From Oncomelania hupensis (Eukaryota; Mollusca; Gastropoda; Littorinimorpha; Pomatiopsidae): DNA of 64,000 nt. Shown piece by piece: positions 40,893 through 52,198 of the stretch (its first letter is position 1; each line of letters begins with the position of its first letter). The DNA lies in contig CM072511.1 of the NCBI GenBank assembly GCA_036898135.1, positions 42,073,243 through 42,137,242 on the forward strand, written 5' to 3'. The position numbers and the translations under genes are program-made. Below the pieces are notes generated by a model. It saw nothing but the letters and a program-made list of their open reading frames with translations, was not told the DNA's origin and searched no databases.

Positions 40893-41345
40893 TATTGTTG
40901 TAGATGCCTTTGATAATGGGATTATCAAGCCCAATTATCATTAGTAAAGGCTCCACCCACCACTCTGCAGCATCCTGTGGCCCACCTCCCGTCGGCATTC
41001 GTTTCTGCCGGCTTTGCCAACTAATGGCCCTCTGTTTCATGTTACTCCACTTCTTTTTTACTTTGTCCCATTCTCGGACGCAGGAACCTCGAGCACTGAC
41101 TGCCTCAGTTATTTTTTGCCACAGCTCGTTTTTCGTTTTGGCTGTACATGTTGGTGATAAAGATCCGAAAAGCATGTTTTTGTGCTCTCCACATAAGTTA
41201 TTAGACAATGGATCTCCGCGTCGCTCCAATTCACCGATCTGTCTTTCTTTACATTCACTTTTACTTTCGTATTCTCCGCCATACTTGCACTTCTAATTGT
41301 CGCTTTTTCATTGGTCAATATGCGCACGTTTCCGCCACGAACCAC
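40893..41345 (-). pseudogene. Myb/SANT-like protein of a Harbinger-type transposon, frameshifted
   Basis: The partner DNA-binding protein of PIF/Harbinger elements. The N-terminal frame (from 41345 or the ATG in MAENTKVKV at about 41282) reads NWSDAEIHCLITYVESTK, the first SANT helix. The match then continues one base away, NMLFGSLSPTCTAKTKNELW then QKITEAVSARG and VKKKWSNMKQRA, to GLDNPIIKGI. The slip is at an A5 run near 41176-41181, so one base was gained or lost. Its 3' end runs into the GGGC-rich element. It lies divergent from the transposase at 41502-42431, the usual layout for the superfamily. Confidence 0.75.
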
Positions 41346-41510
41346 GTACGATAAAAATAGACGGGCTTAACCTACTTCTCAGCTAAGCAAAAGGTCAAGT
41401 AGCCTTGTGCACACCGCTGGCCTGTCGGGTTAAGCATGATCTTAGCTGAGCAAATCTTAGGCTTAAGCAAGGGGATTTAAGCAAGGGAAATAAGTACTCT
41501 TATGCACACG
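41346..41510 (-). mobile_element. Harbinger-like terminal sequence, probable nested insertion edge
   Basis: On the minus strand it begins GGGCCCGTGTGCATAAGAGT, then CTTGCTTAA and AGCTAAG words repeated in both directions, as in subterminal regions of Harbinger-type elements. It precedes the Myb-like gene and interrupts the expected N-terminal coding part of the HARBI1-like transposase, whose homologous sequence starts right at CCTGGACTGAAGG. Confidence 0.5.
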
Positions 41511-42431
41511 GGCCCTGGACTGAAGGTAGCACTGATTCTGCGGCACCTAGCCTCTGGAACCACATACAGAAACATGCAGTATGCATGGAGGGTGCCACAC
41601 AACAGCATCAGCAATGTCGTGAGAGAAGTTGTACAGGCCATCATTGAAGAATACGCGGACGAGCTCCTCGGGTGCCCCACCACTGAACCAGGCTGGAGAC
41701 AACTTGCAGAAGATTGGTATCTGAGGTGGAATTTTCCCCACACCGTTGGAGCCATAGATGGGATGCACGTGGCCTGCAAAGCACCAGCCAACTCAGGGTC
41801 CACCACCAACTACAAAGGCTTCTTTAGCATCATCCTCTTTGCCATGGTTGATGCTGACTACAAGTTCATCTACATCGCTGCTTCAGGCAACGGGTCAGCT
41901 TCAGATGCCCAGATATACAACGCAAATGACCTCAAGGATGGGCTGGAACGCAACCTCATCATGGGGTTTCCAGGCCCAGACCCCCTTCCCAATGACACAC
42001 AAGATGTGCCCTACTTCTTAGTTGGTGATGACGCGTTCGCCCTCAGAACCTACCTCATGAAGCCGTACAGTTCAAGACACCTCACCCGTGAAGAGAGGAT
42101 CTTCAACTACAGGCTGTCCAGGGCAAGACGGGTGGTGGAGAACGCCTTCGGCATCCTGGCCAACAGGTTCCAGATACTTCTCACCACCATGCAGCATGAC
42201 CCAGAGACTGTGAGGAGAATCGCGGAAGCTTGCTGCATCCTGCACAATCTCATGCGCACCCTATACCCAGTGTTGCAGAACAGACTTGTCGACCGTCAAC
42301 AAGGAAACGGGGACATGGAGCCTGGTGAATGGAGGCAAGGACGTAACCTGACGGACACTGTGGATGTACAAGGCCCCAACAGAGCTTCACGTGAAGGGAA
42401 GAAGCAGCGCAACCTCCTGAGGCACTGGTGA
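41502..42431 (+). CDS. HARBI1-like PIF/Harbinger transposase, N-terminally truncated
   Basis: DDE_Tnp_4-type nuclease that cuts and inserts Harbinger DNA. The 309-codon frame keeps the whole catalytic core: Asp86 in GAIDGMHV, YKGFFSIILFAMVDADYKF, GSASDAQIYN, Asp176-177 in VGDDAFALR, LTREERIFNYRLSRARRVVE with Glu213 in VENAFG, and the C-terminal CCILHNLMR. The first residue falls inside foreign terminal sequence (MHTGP), and homology starts at PGLKVALILRHLASG, so roughly 60 N-terminal residues expected in the family are missing. No in-frame stop or shift occurs afterwards. GC content is higher than the neighbours, which suggests recent arrival. Confidence 0.9.
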   Translation: MHTGPGLKVALILRHLASGTTYRNMQYAWRVPHNSISNVVREVVQAIIEEYADELLGCPTTEPGWRQLAEDWYLRWNFPHTVGAIDGMHVACKAPANSGSTTNYKGFFSIILFAMVDADYKFIYIAASGNGSASDAQIYNANDLKDGLERNLIMGFPGPDPLPNDTQDVPYFLVGDDAFALRTYLMKPYSSRHLTREERIFNYRLSRARRVVENAFGILANRFQILLTTMQHDPETVRRIAEACCILHNLMRTLYPVLQNRLVDRQQGNGDMEPGEWRQGRNLTDTVDVQGPNRASREGKKQRNLLRHW

Positions 42432-43122
42432 AACTCCCCAGCTGGATCAGTGGAGTGGCAAGAGAGGAGGATAGATGATTAGAATGGATACTGCCTTGAG
42501 ACTGTTGCATAAGACTGATGAGATAGAGATTGTGCCATTAAAGAACACTGCATTACTATGTTGTTGTATACTTTTAGCTGTTTTTTTTTATTAGATGTAT
42601 ATTGTGGGTTGCTACAATGGATAAATTAATCAACAGCTTTGCTTTAATTTAAAATGTGTTGATTACTGAATAATAGCCGCCAGCACGTCTTTCCGCTGTA
42701 TGTTGACTGCGTTAGTTAGTTAGTTAGTTAAATAGATTAACGTCCCCGGACACATGAGCGTATAGGGGACGATTAGATGCTGACTGCTGCCTGTTGCATT
42801 CTTTTATAACCACGGAGCTGACGCAATTCATACCCCCCCCCCCCCCCCCCCCCCCCCCCCCGCATGCGCAGTGAACGGTTTGTATCTGATATTCATCCGC
42901 GCGGCATCCCCTTTGTTTCCGTTAGGCGTACGTGATGCATCCGCTTCATCCGCTATGCGCTGCACCCGCTCTTTCCGCTATGCGTCTGCTTCGCCAATAT
43001 CCCCGGTTACCCCTTCGGAGCTGTCATCCACTTTCATCCTCTAGGCATCATATGAACATCCGTTTAGCATCCCCGCCACATACTACCCACTTCCCTTCTG
43101 TTTTCGCAAATGTTCGCCAATA
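42432..43122. other. Spacer between the Harbinger transposase and ISL2EU
   Basis: Contains (TTAG)n near 42712-42728, a hairpin GTCCCC...GGGGAC at about 42741-42770, a pure C run of about 30 at 42832-42860, and a CCGCT/CATCC-rich degenerate repeat at 42890-43080. No gene. Confidence 0.5.
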
Positions 43123-43148
43123 GACGTTATCCGGAAATATTCAAGGGA
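43122..43148 (+). repeat. Probable left terminal inverted repeat of ISL2EU
   Basis: Reads AGACGTTATCCGGAAATAT followed by TCAAGGGA. Its imperfect inverse ends the element at 51421-51446. It lies 50 bp before the ATG of the nuclease gene. Confidence 0.55.
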
Positions 43149-43198
43149 CCTAACACGATGTATCGATCGGAGTTATCCCGCCTGTTCCCTAGACAGTC

Positions 43199-46100
43199 AT
43201 GGCTGCTCCTACTAACCGCGTGTCTACTTTGCAGGAGTTTTTGAAGGCAAGAGGTGTAGTTGTAAGCAGTCAGAGGAGAGTAGAACTGGCAGAATTGTGT
43301 TCTATAGCAAGGGAATTGAATCTAGAGTTTGATCCAGATGGTCTTGTCGAAGACAGAGAGGAGATAATAGCGTCAAAGTTACGAGATGGCTCTGTTGTTC
43401 TAGCCAACCCTGCCTTGTGCAATGAAAGTTGTAATGATCTCTCGTCGCTGCCTTTTTTTAGTTTCTTGGACATATTTTCTTATCTGATGGCAAACAGTGT
43501 TGCCTATTCGTCTGTACGCGATTATCAGCGTAGTGAAGGCTACACCATGATGATGGACGGCTTTGTCCAAAACGTACTGTGTGTTACGGACTTGGGTCAA
43601 CCGGGCTACTGTGCCATCCGAGCATCAGTGAAACCACGTACCCGAGAAAAGGATCCAGTTACTGGTGCTGGTTCCTACCACCCGTGGATCCTGCTCACTT
43701 CTGGAGCAGATGACAGAAGCTGCATTTTGTCAGCCTTTTGCACTTGCAAAGGAGGGTAAGCTGTTTGAATAAAATAGTTGATTGTAAGTGTTTGTGTATG
43801 CTCCCTTGTCTCCCAACCCCCAGCGCTTAGAACTATTGCATAGAATAATGCGCGCATATAGGCTACATATACTTACATTACATTACAATTGAATCATTGA
43901 ATTTAGAATGCACAAAGCAGCCATTTTTCAGTTCACTTACATGTTGTGGTATATTTTGCCTAACTAGGTCGTGAATAAGGGCCATTATACTTTAGGTGTG
44001 CACAGGTAGCATTATACATTTAGGGCCATTACAGTAGAATGGGAAATGTACCCATGAGTGACATGTGAGCGTGACAATGCACACAAGCTTTTGATGAGCT
44101 ATTATAAATAGACTAGACTAGTACACATGTATCACACTTTTGCAAGTCCATATTCTAAATTATAAGTCTGTTTACTTTTACTGGAAAGGAAGCTTAAACT
44201 TTTCTGTGGTTCTTATGTAAATAATAATAATAATTATTTCTTAGATTTCTGTTCTTTTGACATTACACTACCAAGCTTATCAAGTAAGGAAATCTTAGTA
44301 GTTGGCCATGACCTATTGAGAGCTTGTTTAGTAATTTGTTTGATTCTTGCTTTTTTACAGGATTGATGGATGTTGTCGCCATGTCCAGGCAACCTTGTAT
44401 GAGGTCATTGACTTCAGAGATGATCAGAGGAAAGCAAGTGCTACTTCTGGGCCATGTCTCTGGGTTCGGCGTGCGACAACACATCAGAATGCTATTCTTT
44501 TGACAGATATTGTTACCTGTGTGGGTGAAAACTCAAGGTGAGTTATGTTTGAAATAACTTTTATTATTGTGAAACATACAATGCCAGTTTGGTTTTAACA
44601 ATTCATGTAAACAACACAAGTGGTGTGTTAAAGAAATAAAGAAGAAAACACTTGAGGAAAAGGATACTCAAAGACAAGTTCTTTATTAAACATTTCATCA
44701 GCACACTGCGTGCAGTTTCTGCCTTATGGGAAATAATGTAATAGGAGACAGTTATCAATAACAAGAAGGGCAACGCCCACATCAATCACATGTTCGCTCA
44801 AATCGAAACTAGCACAGACTGATAATAACAGTGTTTTATGTTTGTCTGCATCATCTTTCAGTTCCCTTTAATTTGCAACAGCATCCAAGTAATGGCACAC
44901 ATTACAGTTTTCACAGACAGACAGACCTTTTTTGTACATACATCATTTTGGGGCCTAGTTTAACCTTATCTTTTGCAGATTTGCAATTATTGGCTTTGGT
45001 GTCATTACATTGACTGCATTGCAAAAGTACAAGCACAAGAACTTAAAACAAAATTTCCTTCCAAATTTTTCCATAAATATTACAGCATGCACATTAACAT
45101 TACAAGCATGAAAGGAATACTTTTTTAACAGCTTACATTATCTCTAGGTTGTCGTTATGTTCAATGTTTCCAGGCACGCAAATACAGACAATCAGAATCC
45201 CTTTAGGACACGTACCCTTATTAAAGATAATCTCTTTAGGCAATCAGAAGGGTGGGAAAGTTGGTGGTTGTTTTCGTTTTTTATCTGCAAAGTGGTTTAT
45301 CAAAGTTTGCTAGCACAGCCACTACTGTCAGAATTTGGTTCAAACAGAATCGCACTTTGATTGGAATTATGCCACTCAAAATTTTGAAACATTTCATGCG
45401 TCTGATTGCTCTTTCAACATGAATTCTCACTGACGCTATTGCCCTTGAGCGTCGGACTGCTTTTTGTGAGAGATTGCCACCTCTGCTAAAGGCTGGGATG
45501 TTTAATGTTGCTCTTTTATAAAGAAGCAGGTGGCGTATGTTGAAACCCCTGTCTGCCATGATGTCGTCACCTGGCTCAACCAAGTCAAGGAAGTGACTTT
45601 TTTTGATAATTTCTTGATCAGAGATTGACCCAACAAATGCTTTTGACAGAAAAGTTATTACCCCAGAAGGATGGATACCAACTAGAACTTTGGCTGTGTT
45701 TGAGTGTTTGTAGAATGACCAAGTTTGTTTTTGTGCAGCAGGTCGAAAGGGTTTTTCAGTACTGAATTCAGTGCAGTCAATGATGCACCTTGTTTTAGGA
45801 AATGAAGCAAATGCCTTTGGAATATTAGCTAAGGCAACTTCTTGGGTTGGCCATGTTAATAGTTGTCCCAGGCACTGATCCAGCAGATTTATCCACATGG
45901 TGAAAATGCGACAAACATGGCTTTGTGAAACACCAAACAAATATGACATGTGGTTGACATCAAACCCTTTTCGGACACGCACAAGGGTTAACAAAAAACA
46001 TTCAAATGCTGTGATCTTGTACGATTTTCGGCCTCTTTTATCTCGACCTGAGACCAGCCTGTTGCGGCCGTCCCAATTTTTGACATTATGTGTGGCTGGC

Positions 46101-47615
46101 TCAATCCATTGAAAAACCTTGTTTAAGAGTTTAGTGTTGGGAATACCAGTGTATTCAAAACAGGATTTATCAGAAGACAAAATATAATTTTTGAATGATA
46201 TGCTGCTTATTTCAGCTGCTGTGGGTGTGTTGTGTTTTCCACAGTGGTGGCATTGCCAAGATTTTGACAAAACAGTTGGATCAGGGTCTGGAACAATTTT
46301 GTTCAGATTATCTTGTTTTTGTTGATGTGACATGGAGATTTCACTTTCAGTTTCATGCACTTTATCTGAGTCATGAAATAATATACTTGGTGCACTGCTT
46401 TCTTCTTTTGACTGATTTATTCTCCTGTTTTCCTTTACAGCCAAAGAACGTTCACAACCACAGACCAAATTTTCATTTATTCTGCAAATTCCTTTCAGCA
46501 GATGTGGTGCCTTTACTGTTGACATCAGTCGCTGTGGTGAAGTTACAATGCCGTCTGATATCTGAAACAAATGGTAATACTTTTGTTTTCAAAATGCACT
46601 AACAAACATGCATCACAGTTATTACCTAACTCATGTACATGTGCTTGTTTGCAGAACACTGTTACCACTTCAAGGACAGTACAAGCCTGTGTCTGACCTC
46701 ACTGTACTGAAGCCTGTCCAGGATTTCTTGCAAGATGTGGAGGAATGTCAGCCAGATGCATGCATGTTGCTTGCATGGAAGCAGCAAGAGAGCGAAAGAC
46801 CATATCGGGTGCCCCTGCTGTCGGTTTGTACTCCACTTGAACGTATCGAAACCTTTGTTTCTAGTCATGCATGTGAAGAGAAAGATTGTGACTGTGCTGG
46901 AGAATGCTTGGATTTCATGGTTTATTCTGAAACTGAACGCAATTCAGTTGAGACAGAGACAATAGGGCAACAGTTAAATAGAAACTGGCATGATATGAGA
47001 GCAGGTTTGATCACTGCCTCTACTGTGAAGAAAATTTTGAGTTCAAGAGACCTTCAGAAGACTGCCTCTCAGATGGTATCAGGCAACAAAATAGATGAGA
47101 AAAATTTGCCACCCCCAGTTAAGTTTGGGCGCGACAACGAAAGAAGGGCATTAGACATGTTTTGTCGTGCACATCGATACAGGCACAGACATTGTAAATT
47201 TGTTCAGCCTGGTTTCGTACTGTCGAGTCAAGTACCTTTTCTGGGAGCGAGCCCAGATGCAATTTTCAGTTGTGACCACAAAGACTGTGGGAAATTTCTG
47301 GTCGAAGTGAAATGTTTGTACTCTTTTCAAAACTATCACCCCAAGTTTGCAATGAAAAATGGTAAATTTTGTGATATGAATGAAGATGATTCCTTCAGTG
47401 TCAAACCAACTCATGAGTACTATCATCAGATGCAGTGTCAGATGGCTATTACTGGCATACACAAGTGTTATCTGTGTCTCTACACCAGAAAAGGCATTCA
47501 GTCAATCTGTGTTCCATTCAACCCTGCTTTCTGGAATGATGCTGTTGTAAAATTGGAGGAATTTTGGAAGCAACATCTTTTTAAGAAACTAGCTGCTCAG
47601 TTTAAAAAAAACTAA
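43199..47615 (+). CDS. SWIM / YqaJ-type nuclease of ISL2EU
   Basis: Second protein of ISL2EU, 564 aa from exons 43199-43755, 44361-44537 and 46655-47615 (GT-AG, phases 2 and 2). The N-terminus (LQEFLKARGVVVSSQRRVEL...) looks like a SAP-type helical module. A SWIM-like zinc motif spans the first splice: CTCKGG then IDGCCRHVQA (CxC...CxH). The C-terminal half is a YqaJ exonuclease (PD-(D/E)XK fold): [32 protein letters not shown] (Asp), FLVEVKC (Glu-x-Lys), [13 protein letters not shown] (Gln). The role in transposition is unproven; end processing is an inference from the fold. Intron 2 (44538-46654) contains the whole last exon of the transposase on the other strand. The start is the ATG in MAAPTNRVST, 77 bp from the element end. 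Confidence 0.88.
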
Positions 47616-50600
47616 AACAGTTCATGTCTGTAATTGAGGCAATGTAGTGTCAGATTTCGGTGTACTCTACTTGCCAGAAATTAATTGTGTGGTAAATGTA
47701 CTGTACTATTTAGCATAAACCGTTCCTGAAGTCATACTGCAGTGTGTATTTTATGCATAAATAGGTAGAAATAGTCTAATGTGACCCCATCTTTTAAAAT
47801 GAATGCTTTTTTTTTAGCCTAGTTAAAATTCCCACTCTATTAAGACGCCTCTCTAGACCTGATTTTGCCTGCTTTTTCAAGGTCGCAAAAGGGAGGTTCC
47901 ACTGTACTATGGTATACTTTTTATAAGTTACAATTTTCTTACTTTCATTCATTAATGAAACATTTACAAGCTATTTTCAATGTTTCATGTGAGGTAATGA
48001 GTGTTACGAAAGTGTTTTTAGTTTAAATGTAAGCATGACAAGTGAATTTGTTTTATTTCCTTGTGTTGTATTTGATGCCCCCCCCCCCCCCCCCCCACCC
48101 CTTCAATGCTATGAAAGTTTTTTTGTTTTTTTTTGCATGACAAGTGAATTTGTTGTAATATATTTTCTTTTGTTGTATTTGATGTAATCTCCCCGTTGGG
48201 ATACCGGGGGATTTTCTGTATAAATAGTATCCCCACTTTCTGGAAATTTAGTGCTTTCAATTCCCACTGTTTCTGTCATTCTCCTTTGTTCTTTCTCTTC
48301 CATAATCTGTTCTATCAATCTGCTATCCCTCTTCTTCGCTAGACCAGTCATCTACCTTTTTTCTTAAACACTCTCCCAAAACCCCTCATTTGTGTACTGG
48401 GTCTGTTGGGTCAGCTTGGTGGTATTGGACTCTTCTACCAAATGGTCACTAGGCTTTCTATGAAATTATTAGTTAGCAATGTAGGCATTTTATATGTATG
48501 TGTTTTGTTAATATTTTATAGTGATGTTTATATTCTATTTTGTTTTTGTAAACGGGGGCACGATAAATTAGAGTGCGCCTCAGCGTCCCCTACGTGGGAA
48601 GCCATTATTGTACAGTGACCGGCTGGTAGAATGCCTTCAGTGTTACCGTTGGGGTTGTTTCTGCAGATCTTTTATATGGATGGGGGGCTGTGGTCCTGAT
48701 TCGGCTCTTCGCAGTCCGCTGGACCCTATAAGCAATGACTAACTAAACTAATTTGATGTAATTGCTCAACTAGTCTAATGCTTTTTTTCTGTGCATATAT
48801 TTTGAGAGAATAAGTGCAAGCAAACACTTAGAGCAGGTGTTAGTCTGATTTCCATGCTTGGTAAATTAATAATAGTAAGTAGTTGTAGTAAAATGCTATC
48901 AATGCTGTTTTTGATTGTGATAATCATTGTGAAGTTGCTTGCCTTAAGTTTTGATGGGTGTGAGGGTTGTGCTGTTGATGTATACTGTGTATACAATTTT
49001 CTTAACTTCATTCATGTATTAAACATTACAACAAGCTATTCTGAATGTGTCTTGTGAATGTTTGATGTTGTATTATATAGAGCTTCAGTTGGTTTTCAGA
49101 CACAATGAGTCAGTGGGCCTGTGACAAGGCAAAACTAAGGGGTAAAAGAAAGGGTAGATCTTAAAAATACAAACCTTACATCTATAGCAAGGCATGAGAA
49201 CACACAAGATGCTAAAGCGATGGGTCATTTGTATAAATTGTGCGTTAATGATGCAGGCGCATCATCAATCTGAAGCTCTGTATATCAGTGAGTGGTGTGT
49301 GTACTGTCATATATCAGTGCGAGTGCTACGTTGGTGCTGTGTACTGTTGAAGGAATGATAGTGAGAAAACAGTGGTCACACAGAAAACAGTCTTTTCAGT
49401 TAAAACAGTTGTCAGTCAGAAAAAAAATAACATCTTCAGTTCAATGTACGTTTAATCATTGTTTTAGATCAGCAGACTTCACCCAGCCAAATTAGGACAA
49501 CCTGCCCCTGTTCTCAACCACCATGCCCACACCTCACTAGAGTGCAAGACATACAAAATATGAAAACATTACAGAAATTTGGCCAGCAGATCACTTGGCA
49601 ATGAAAGACACGCCTTGAAAGGGACAACAAGGCTATACTGTAAGTTATAGAACCCCTAAATATGCGTACCTGCAAATTTGGATATGTCCTGGATTCGGCT
49701 TCTTTGAATGTTTGTGGCTCTGCACCTGATGAAGCTGGTCTTTTCCGCTTCATCTGACTGTTGTCTGTACTCGTACCAGGCCCACAATCTTGGTCTGGTA
49801 CAGTTGAATACTGTAACAATGGTAAGAAAATTAAATGCATATTTGCTGAAATTCTACTAAGAACTAAACAATAATAATGGTAATAATAATAAAGACAACA
49901 ACGTTGATGAAGTTTAAATCTGCTCGAAGCATAAGCTTACTGGTTTTCACACGCATTCAAGAAGTACAATAAATTAGTTAATAAGATGACATACACACAT
50001 CTTACATGGAGTATTTATGCACACCACACACAACTTTCTTTGATAAACTATACAATATTTCACAGAGCTCAAACACACATAACCATATTACTAATAAAAT
50101 CACACACAAAAAATAGTAAACAAGGTAGCAGTTTCAACTCATCAATCTATATCACAGCTGTTTTATTCATCAGGCAAAAGGATACTTGTAACACAGATTA
50201 AAGAAAACACGGGCTATACCAACCAGAAAACCAGAATTAAAAAAAAAAAGTTTTAGAAACCATGTTTGCCAACAAGCTAATAAATTATACAGTTTGATAC
50301 ACTGTGTGTATCTACCCACCAGCCTTGCATTTTTGCATAGGCAGTGCTCTTTTCCAAAAATACTAATTATGAACCCTGCAGCTTTCTAGTTGCAAGTGTG
50401 ATAAAAAAAACTAAGAACATTGAAAAATATTGAATCTTGTGAGATAGTGCTCATACCTGCAGGTTTAGTAGTGTCTCAGCTGCAGATCGTTTGGAGATTA
50501 TTGCTGGTGGTGGTTCACAGCGTTTCTTGGGTTGTGGTCTGTTGGGCTTCTGCCCGGCATAACTGTCTGCACTGACAGGATCTGGGTTCCTGTCAGTGGG

Positions 50601-51333
50601 CTCCCCATCCGTAAAATGCTGAAGGGATAAAAAGTAATGTAGAATCTCTTCAATTAATGTTCACAGGAGGTTCCTTATCTGATTGTAATTGCACAATAGT
50701 ACATTCTGACATACGACATACGCAAAGACAACCACATGACCTAATCCAAATCTGACTGAGACTAACATGTGACATAATATGTAGGCTAATTGAGTTGGTG
50801 TTTTTTTTTTTTATTAAGTACAGTACAATGCCTATTTCATGTCACCATGCGCTACTTTCTGATTTCTGTCAGCGGAAATAAATTTAATTGAGACCTGTAC
50901 AACTACCAACAGAACTTATTTCAGTTGCTAGGCCTACTTGTAGACCTAGATCTCGATTCTAAGTACTGATCGGTTGCTGTTTCAACGCTCAGCTGGCCCA
51001 TACCGTTAACTTATAAATTCAAATTCAAGTTTTACCACGAAGTTAATCAAATTCATGTTTTACCACGAAGTTAATTTAAGATCATCAATGAAATTGCTAG
51101 TAAAATACCATCGGCAGTTCCGTAGTTACCTGTGAACAAATATACATCCAAGGCTTGACATTGTTGACAGTAAAGTTCTTTCTTCCGCATGCCTTGACCC
51201 AACGTAAACATTTAGGCAGCTGCCATGGTTTTGCCTTTGCTGGCTGAACAAAAGGAATAAATTTCACTCCAGGGTAGCGTTCAGGAAACCTGCTGTCGGC
51301 ATTGCAGAGACCCCACTGGCACCGTTTCACCAT
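45281..51333 (-). CDS. THAP-domain DDE transposase of ISL2EU
   Basis: 595 aa from four exons, all phase 0 and GT-AG: 51333-51130, 50618-50457, 49810-49670, 46561-45281. Exon 1 plus the first residues of exon 2 form a THAP DNA-binding zinc finger: [32 protein letters not shown] (C2CH). Exons 2 and 3 are a low-complexity linker with [12 protein letters not shown] basic patches. Exon 4 has a CxxC pair ([10 protein letters not shown]), a helix-turn-helix ([20 protein letters not shown] then [14 protein letters not shown]), and the DDE_Tnp_4 core with Asp in IIDCTEF, Asp in IMADRGF and Glu in [10 protein letters not shown]. It cuts the element out and re-inserts it. Introns hold the nuclease exon 3 and two family D insertions. 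Confidence 0.9.
48072..48098. repeat. Poly(C) tract
   Basis: A run of C broken by a single A, 80 bp from the family D insertion. A near-duplicate of its 3' flank (GCATGACAAGTGAATTTGTT) occurs at 48032-48052 and 48136-48156. Confidence 0.85.
48189..48750 (+). repeat. Family D retroposon, copy 3, with 12-bp target duplication
   Basis: 562 bp, plus orientation: CCCCGTTGGGATACCGGGGG hairpin, TATAAATAG, conserved body, CGCTGGACCCTATAAGCAAT and an ACTAA tail. The 12 bp atttgatgtaat flank it at 48177-48188 and 48751-48762. It is inserted in the ISL2EU transposase intron. Confidence 0.9.
49452..49667 (-). repeat. Family D retroposon, copy 4, old and 5'-truncated
   Basis: Diverged match to the 3' third of copies 1 and 2: AGATCAGCAGACTTC at one end, CCAGCAGATCACTTGGCAAT / CAAGGCTATACTGTAAGTTA / AGAACCCC at the other. 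The CCAG-CGGTCACTTTACAAT and GAGGCTATACTCTAATTTAT words of younger copies are recognisable. It ends 3 bp from transposase exon 3. Confidence 0.6.
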
Positions 51334-51420
51334 TGTCGTTTTTAATGCTCCCGCGAAGTTACTGTCTAGAGTTTAGGCGGCATAACTCTAGTTACACTTA
51401 CAAGTGAGAACGTGGTAGCA

Positions 51421-51446
51421 TCCCCTGATATTTCCGACTATCGTCT
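51421..51446 (-). repeat. Probable right terminal inverted repeat of ISL2EU
   Basis: The complement reads AGACGATAGTCGGAAATAT then CAGGGGA, the inverse of 43122-43148, and lies 88 bp upstream of the transposase ATG. Confidence 0.55.
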
Positions 51447-51719
51447 AATACCGGATGGAGCTACACCCGAAATTTTGCTCGTCCGCTGTGTCCTTTTTGC
51501 ATACGTTTTGTGTCCATCGGCCACTCAGCTTATTTTAAAAAAAGGCAAATGCGGGTGAGTTCTTTCGAACACAAGATTACTGTGAGGATTTATTGCTGCT
51601 TACCACAGGCGCCTGACAGCTCTCATTTTTCTTTTAATAAAAAAAACTGTATTTGTTATATTTTAGTTCTAAAACGTAAAACAAATCTTGTTATATTTAA
51701 TATAGGCCTTATATTGTTA

Positions 51720-51781
51720 TTTATTTATTATTTCTTCTTCTTCTTCTTCTTCTTCTTATTCTTATTATTATTATTATTATT
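51720..51781. repeat. (TTC)n/(ATT)n tract at a SINE tail
   Basis: TTC then ATT triplets that directly adjoin the 3' end of the SINE C copy. Confidence 0.85.
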
Positions 51782-52085
51782 TAATCGTTCTTATATTGCG
51801 CTTTTCCAGCTCAAGAGCTGCTCAAGACGCTGGCCAATACAGAATCTAACTCAAGCAGCCAGTGGCGCCAACTTGCAGCCTTCGGGCCCATCGTAGTAAC
51901 GCCACAGACAACTGAGCACAATCCTTACAGCCAGGGATGGGGGAGAAGGACCTAGGTGCATGCGTGGTGTGTTCTTGTCACGGCACTCACCCGTCTAGGA
52001 CATGAGCGTCAGGATCTTTAAAGTCCGTTATGATGGAATGTATGCGACACAGACTAGACCTCGGTTTATACTCTCATCCGAATAC
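51782..52085 (-). repeat. SINE family C copy
   Basis: About 300 bp aligned by eye with 61452-61760: TTAATCGTTCTTATATTGCG, GCTGCTCAAGACGCTGGCC, CTTGCAGCCTTCGGGC, CAGACAACTGAGCA, TAGGACATGAGCGTCA-GATCTTTAAAGTCCG and ACTAGACCTCGGTTYATACT. The 3' end on the minus strand is the GCGCAATATAAGAACGATTAA tail. Confidence 0.8.
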
Positions 52086-52139
52086 ATAATTTGGGCTAAT
52101 ATTTAACTGATTTGTAAAAATGTTTACTAATTTAGTCTA

Positions 52140-52198
<59 letters not shown>

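Larger units (their letters stand above)
43123..51445. mobile_element. ISL2EU-type DNA transposon, apparently complete
   Basis: About 8.3 kb carrying two spliced genes diagnostic of ISL2EU: a THAP plus DDE_Tnp_4 transposase (minus) and a YqaJ-type nuclease (plus). Possible terminal inverted repeats: 43122-43148 (AGACGTTATCCGGAAATAT and on) against the complement of 51421-51446 (AGACGATAGTCGGAAATAT and on), matching at about 22 of 27 positions and each preceded by T, so TA may be the duplicated target. Later insertions: family D copies at 48189-48750 and about 49452-49667. Both reading frames are unbroken in the exons called, so the element may have been active recently. Confidence 0.8.

Noticed and set aside
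49452..49667. Extra transposase exon between 49.45 and 49.67 kb
   Set aside because: The stretch matches the old family D copy and has no open frame in phase with exon 3.
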